Positions 60,939 to 64,000 of a stretch of DNA of 64,000 nucleotides are shown in pieces. The notes under the pieces are model-generated. The model saw only the letters and a program-made list of their open reading frames with translations. It was not told the DNA's origin and did no database searches. Source of the DNA: Actinomucor elegans (taxonomy: Eukaryota > Mucoromycota > Mucoromycetes > Mucorales > Mucoraceae); contig JAMSLZ010000011.1 of assembly GCA_026027325.1 (NCBI GenBank), positions 620,001 to 684,000 on the forward strand. Reading direction: 5' to 3'. Position 1 is the first letter of the stretch, and the number at the start of each line of letters is the position of its first letter. Made by a program: the position numbers and the translations under genes.

Positions 60939-62788
60939 ATGTCCATTTGCCCTACCGATCAATATAAAGCCGAAGGCGATTATATTAATGTAGATAAAAA
61001 TACTCATGAGTGGAAAGCCCGTAGTAAGTGATTGTAGTTTTATTGCTTCGACAGTTTGCGTAGTGCTCACTTTTTTGTATGAATATAGAGCGTATATTTG
61101 ATTTAGAGAGACGTCTTAACCGAGAGAGGACCACTATTCGCCTTATCAAAGATTTAAAAGAATCGCTTGAAGCTAAAGTCTATGCACAAGACAAAACTAT
61201 TAAACAATTAGAAACAGAATTGAAGTCCACCAAAGAGGAATTAGTTGAATTAAACCGTTGTAGCGCCAAAAAAGATACGCAGCTAGAGAGTACTGTTGTA
61301 TAGCAAAAAAATATTATGGTTTTGTTAATTAACTGATATTATAAATAGCCTTTAGAATACTAATAGCACAGCATGAGAGTGATCGTATTAGCTTAAAGCA
61401 AAGTTATAATCTGCAGCTAGATAGTATTACGAAAATCCTACAACAAAATCACCAACATGTTGTCTCTGAACTGGAAGAACAAGTCAGAAGTCAGAAGCAG
61501 GAGCTAGCTGCTAAAGATAATGCTATAACTAGGCTCAAGTTTTCAAATGAAGGTAACTATAATTTCATTGTAAGCCTTGCATTTAATAACAATTAGATAG
61601 AGTTTCAAATGGAGATTTTATTCCTGTCAAATAATATAAATCAGCTGAAGGCGAGGTACGTAGTATACACTAGTCAATGCCATCATATATACTGACAGCT
61701 CACCATAGCATTGGTATAAACGATAGAAATACACATCCTTTACTTATGAAAGAATACGTAAAAAAACAAGTTATAAAGCAGTCAACAACCACCATCTTGT
61801 CCAGCCAACGGCCATCGGTCAATTTAGAATCATTCACAAGTGAAGCTTCACATCGCGTTAATACGGAAAATGCATCTTTGCAGCAAGTACTTCAATCTAC
61901 CACCACTAAATCACCTAGCCTACCAGGAATAACGAATAATGAAAATATAGATACACAACATGATTCAAAAGATGATACACGAAAGCTTCAAAACGATAAT
62001 ACAAATACAGTAAAAGCCATTACGCCTCAGAAAAGACCTTTACATTCTATATCTACAAATCAACATTTAGTTACTCCTAAATGTTCACTCAAAATCAAGA
62101 GAGAAATTAAACAGGCTAACACAAAAGATATAATTCAACTGGATAAGGAGAATGATCCTTTAGTTGCTGTTAAAGCAGAGCAAGGGATGGATAATCAGTC
62201 TCTATACCTCGATTTGTCTGATGAACAAATCAGTAATTGTACTGTCAAAGCAGATCAAAATTCAACCTCCAACGTCAAAAGCGATTCCACACTCAAAGAC
62301 AACATTACAGGTGATCAATCAATATCGAAAAAGAGAAATGTGAATAAAACGATTGATAAAACGAATCGGTCAAATACAGCCACTTCCTCTAGACTTGCTA
62401 ATCAAGGATCCATTACATCTTCTTCTATTTCCTCTTCATCTTCCTCAAAAAGTACTATTAATAACCAGCAGTCATCCCGGCTACCAGTTAGTGCGGGCCA
62501 CCAACATCACCGTGCTCATATGACAGGCGAAACATGTATTGCCTGTATCAACGTAAGTTTATCTTTTAACCAAAATATGCTCTACTTATCCTATGGCAAT
62601 AGTTTTATGGTAGTGAACCTATAATAGCTAATGTTCATGGTGAACAGGTCCAAGTCACTTCTAATGATCGTATCCAAGCTCATTCTCGCCACCGCCATAC
62701 AAAACGTGCTACTACACCTCCCGGCTTTTGGGAAATGGATTTCGCGTCTCCACCCGAGAATGACAGATCTCGCCGTTATTGCAAGTAG
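60939..62788 (+). CDS. CtIP/Ctp1/Sae2-type DNA end-resection factor, 509 aa
   Basis: Exons 60939-61023, 61089-61289, 61349-61552, 61601-61655, 61709-62552 and 62648-62788 sum to 509 residues. The family activates the MRN/MRX nuclease to start resection of double-strand breaks. The N-terminal third is a coiled coil (ERRLNRERTTIRLIKDLKES, VVSELEEQVRSQKQELAAKD), the tetramerisation part in relatives. A long Ser/Thr/Asn-rich disordered middle follows. The conserved C-terminus has the CIAC pair (~458/461), SRHRHTKR (~476-483) and TPPGFWEMDFASPPE, the hallmark CxxC...RHR...PPGFW of CtIP/Ctp1. Exon 3 could instead start at 61367 in the same frame. Confidence 0.88.
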
Positions 62789-64000
62789 CTTATGTTATTA
62801 TATCCAGCGCATACCCACTTCATGAACAAGAAGCTATTAGCATGTTATAATAAAATAAGAGAATTTCTGTACATAATAATTTCGTCATATATTTTCTTTG
62901 TTGGCAAGCGATACCATAACGGCAAAAGTTTTTGATAGTGGAATAATCAGCATCTTAATTTATTTATATGTATGATATACATAATCAGGTGATCTCGACA
63001 TTGATTGATATACACTGCTTTTAGAATCTTACGTCTATAGTAATGAGGTGAAGTACAATACATTGATATTGTATTATCCCTCAATACTTGATTGAATAGT
63101 ACAAGAAATTGAAGGCAAATGCCATTCCAGACATAGAAACATTATAAATACATCGTTTTGAATTGAAGTGCGTGTTAATCTACAATTAAGAAATACTACA
63201 GCTCAATCCGAGAATAGAGTGTTAATCGAATGCTATATTAATTCAGAATCAATCAAGAGATGATTGCTACTAAAAAGGGACTATAACAATTCGATCACGC
63301 TGAACATGCGGTTTGTTTACTAATGTAAAAGAAAAGACCAAGTTCTCTATATTGCATAGCTTTAGATCTATAAAATGTATTATTATTGAATGCCAGATTA
63401 GATAGGCTGAGATCTTGAATATGTGTAGTGCTTGTATCTTGACAACGCATATAACCGTCTAGATACACGCTCACTTTAAAGATTGTATGCTAATTACCTC
63501 CCAAAATCGTCAGAATTCAGAGTAATAACAAATGATGATATTTATACCACTGGAAGAGCCTCTTAATTTCACACTAGTTTCAAGCAAATATTTTGTGCCT
63601 TAAGCAAATTATATTGAATCGCTAGCAACCAGTAAAGCCAAGGTAATCTTATAATGATGTGCTTTTGCATCATTTTTTTTTTTCCATAAAACTAGAAATA
63701 TTACAGAGACATGGCCTATACTGCAACTTTGTTCCTGACTGTTTTGAGCACACGTGTGTACGTTTAAAGTCGCTTATAAGCCAATGCAGTACGAGTTACT
63801 AAACTTAAGCTTGATACATACATCAGGTTAAGTATGGTGTCAGCCATTAGACGGTTAATAGACTACATAGCAACGGTTTTATGCATTTTCGACTTTGTGA
63901 CGCCTCTTGTCGTTGACAGTGACGTACCCAGTTTCGGACTATGAATTTTCTCTTATGAAGCGCGACAGCAATGTCGCTTAATGGAGAAAAAAAAAAAAAG
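62789..64000. other. Intergenic region at the window end
   Basis: 1.2 kb without a supported gene. A small inverted repeat AATGATG...GCATCATT followed by T11 lies at about 63653-63685. A poly-A run ends the window. The next gene lies outside. Confidence 0.45.

Overview
This window is nuclear DNA of a filamentous fungus, most likely an early-diverging Mucoromycota (Mucorales-type) species. The evidence is AT-rich sequence, many very short spliceosomal introns (about 50-75 nt, mostly GTAAGT...AG), fungal-type proteins (Zn2Cys6 regulator, ALE1-type acyltransferase, App1, S10 carboxypeptidase), and also genes rare or absent in yeasts (ADAM metalloprotease with disintegrin domain, 3-methylcrotonyl-CoA carboxylase, DPM2 and DPM3, a TMEM209-like protein). 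No bacterial operon, phage, CRISPR or intact transposon was seen. All exon models below were built by hand from splice sites. Where a total length is given, the exons sum to a multiple of three.

Layout, 0-10 kb: a dense block of MGE1/GrpE (-), a 66-residue SUZ-domain protein (-), a peroxisomal ABCD half-transporter (-), a SCAMP (-), an MBOAT lysophospholipid acyltransferase (+), DPM2 (-), DPM3 (+) and ribosomal protein eS17 (-). DPM2 and DPM3, two subunits of dolichol-phosphate-mannose synthase, lie head to head.

10-34 kb: a gene-poor 3.3-kb stretch, a Zn2Cys6 transcription factor (-), an ADAM protease (-), the 19-exon VPS15 regulatory kinase (-), a doubtful small ORF, a secreted isochorismatase-like hydrolase (-) and a VC0807-like multi-pass membrane protein (-), separated by 1-2 kb AT-rich spacers that hold degenerate dispersed repeats.

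35-53 kb: TRAPPC3/BET3 (+), COA5/PET191 (-), MCC beta subunit (-), a doubtful small gene (-), an S10 serine carboxypeptidase (+), ribosomal protein eL30 (+), mitochondrial glutamyl-tRNA synthetase (-), an unresolved fragment (-), a proline-rich BTB-like protein (+), an F-box/UBP-zinc-finger/DUSP-like protein (-) and an acidic coiled-coil protein (-).

53-64 kb: a diverged direct repeat, tRNA-Val(AAC), a possible gene relic, a TMEM209-like protein (-), NAA30/MAK3 (+), an App1-type phosphatidate phosphatase (-) and a CtIP/Ctp1/Sae2 DNA-end-resection factor (+).

Most genes are housekeeping and functionally unrelated. The one obvious functional pair is DPM2-DPM3. Several genes serve the endomembrane system (SCAMP, VPS15, BET3, App1, MBOAT) and mitochondria (MGE1, COA5, MCCB, mt-GluRS), but nothing suggests a metabolic gene cluster. 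I did not find a clearly new biological system. The most interesting items are the DPM2/DPM3 pair, GC-AG introns and one-codon exons, the F-box/ZnF-UBP/DUSP architecture, the structured intron of eL30 and a dispersed degenerate repeat family.
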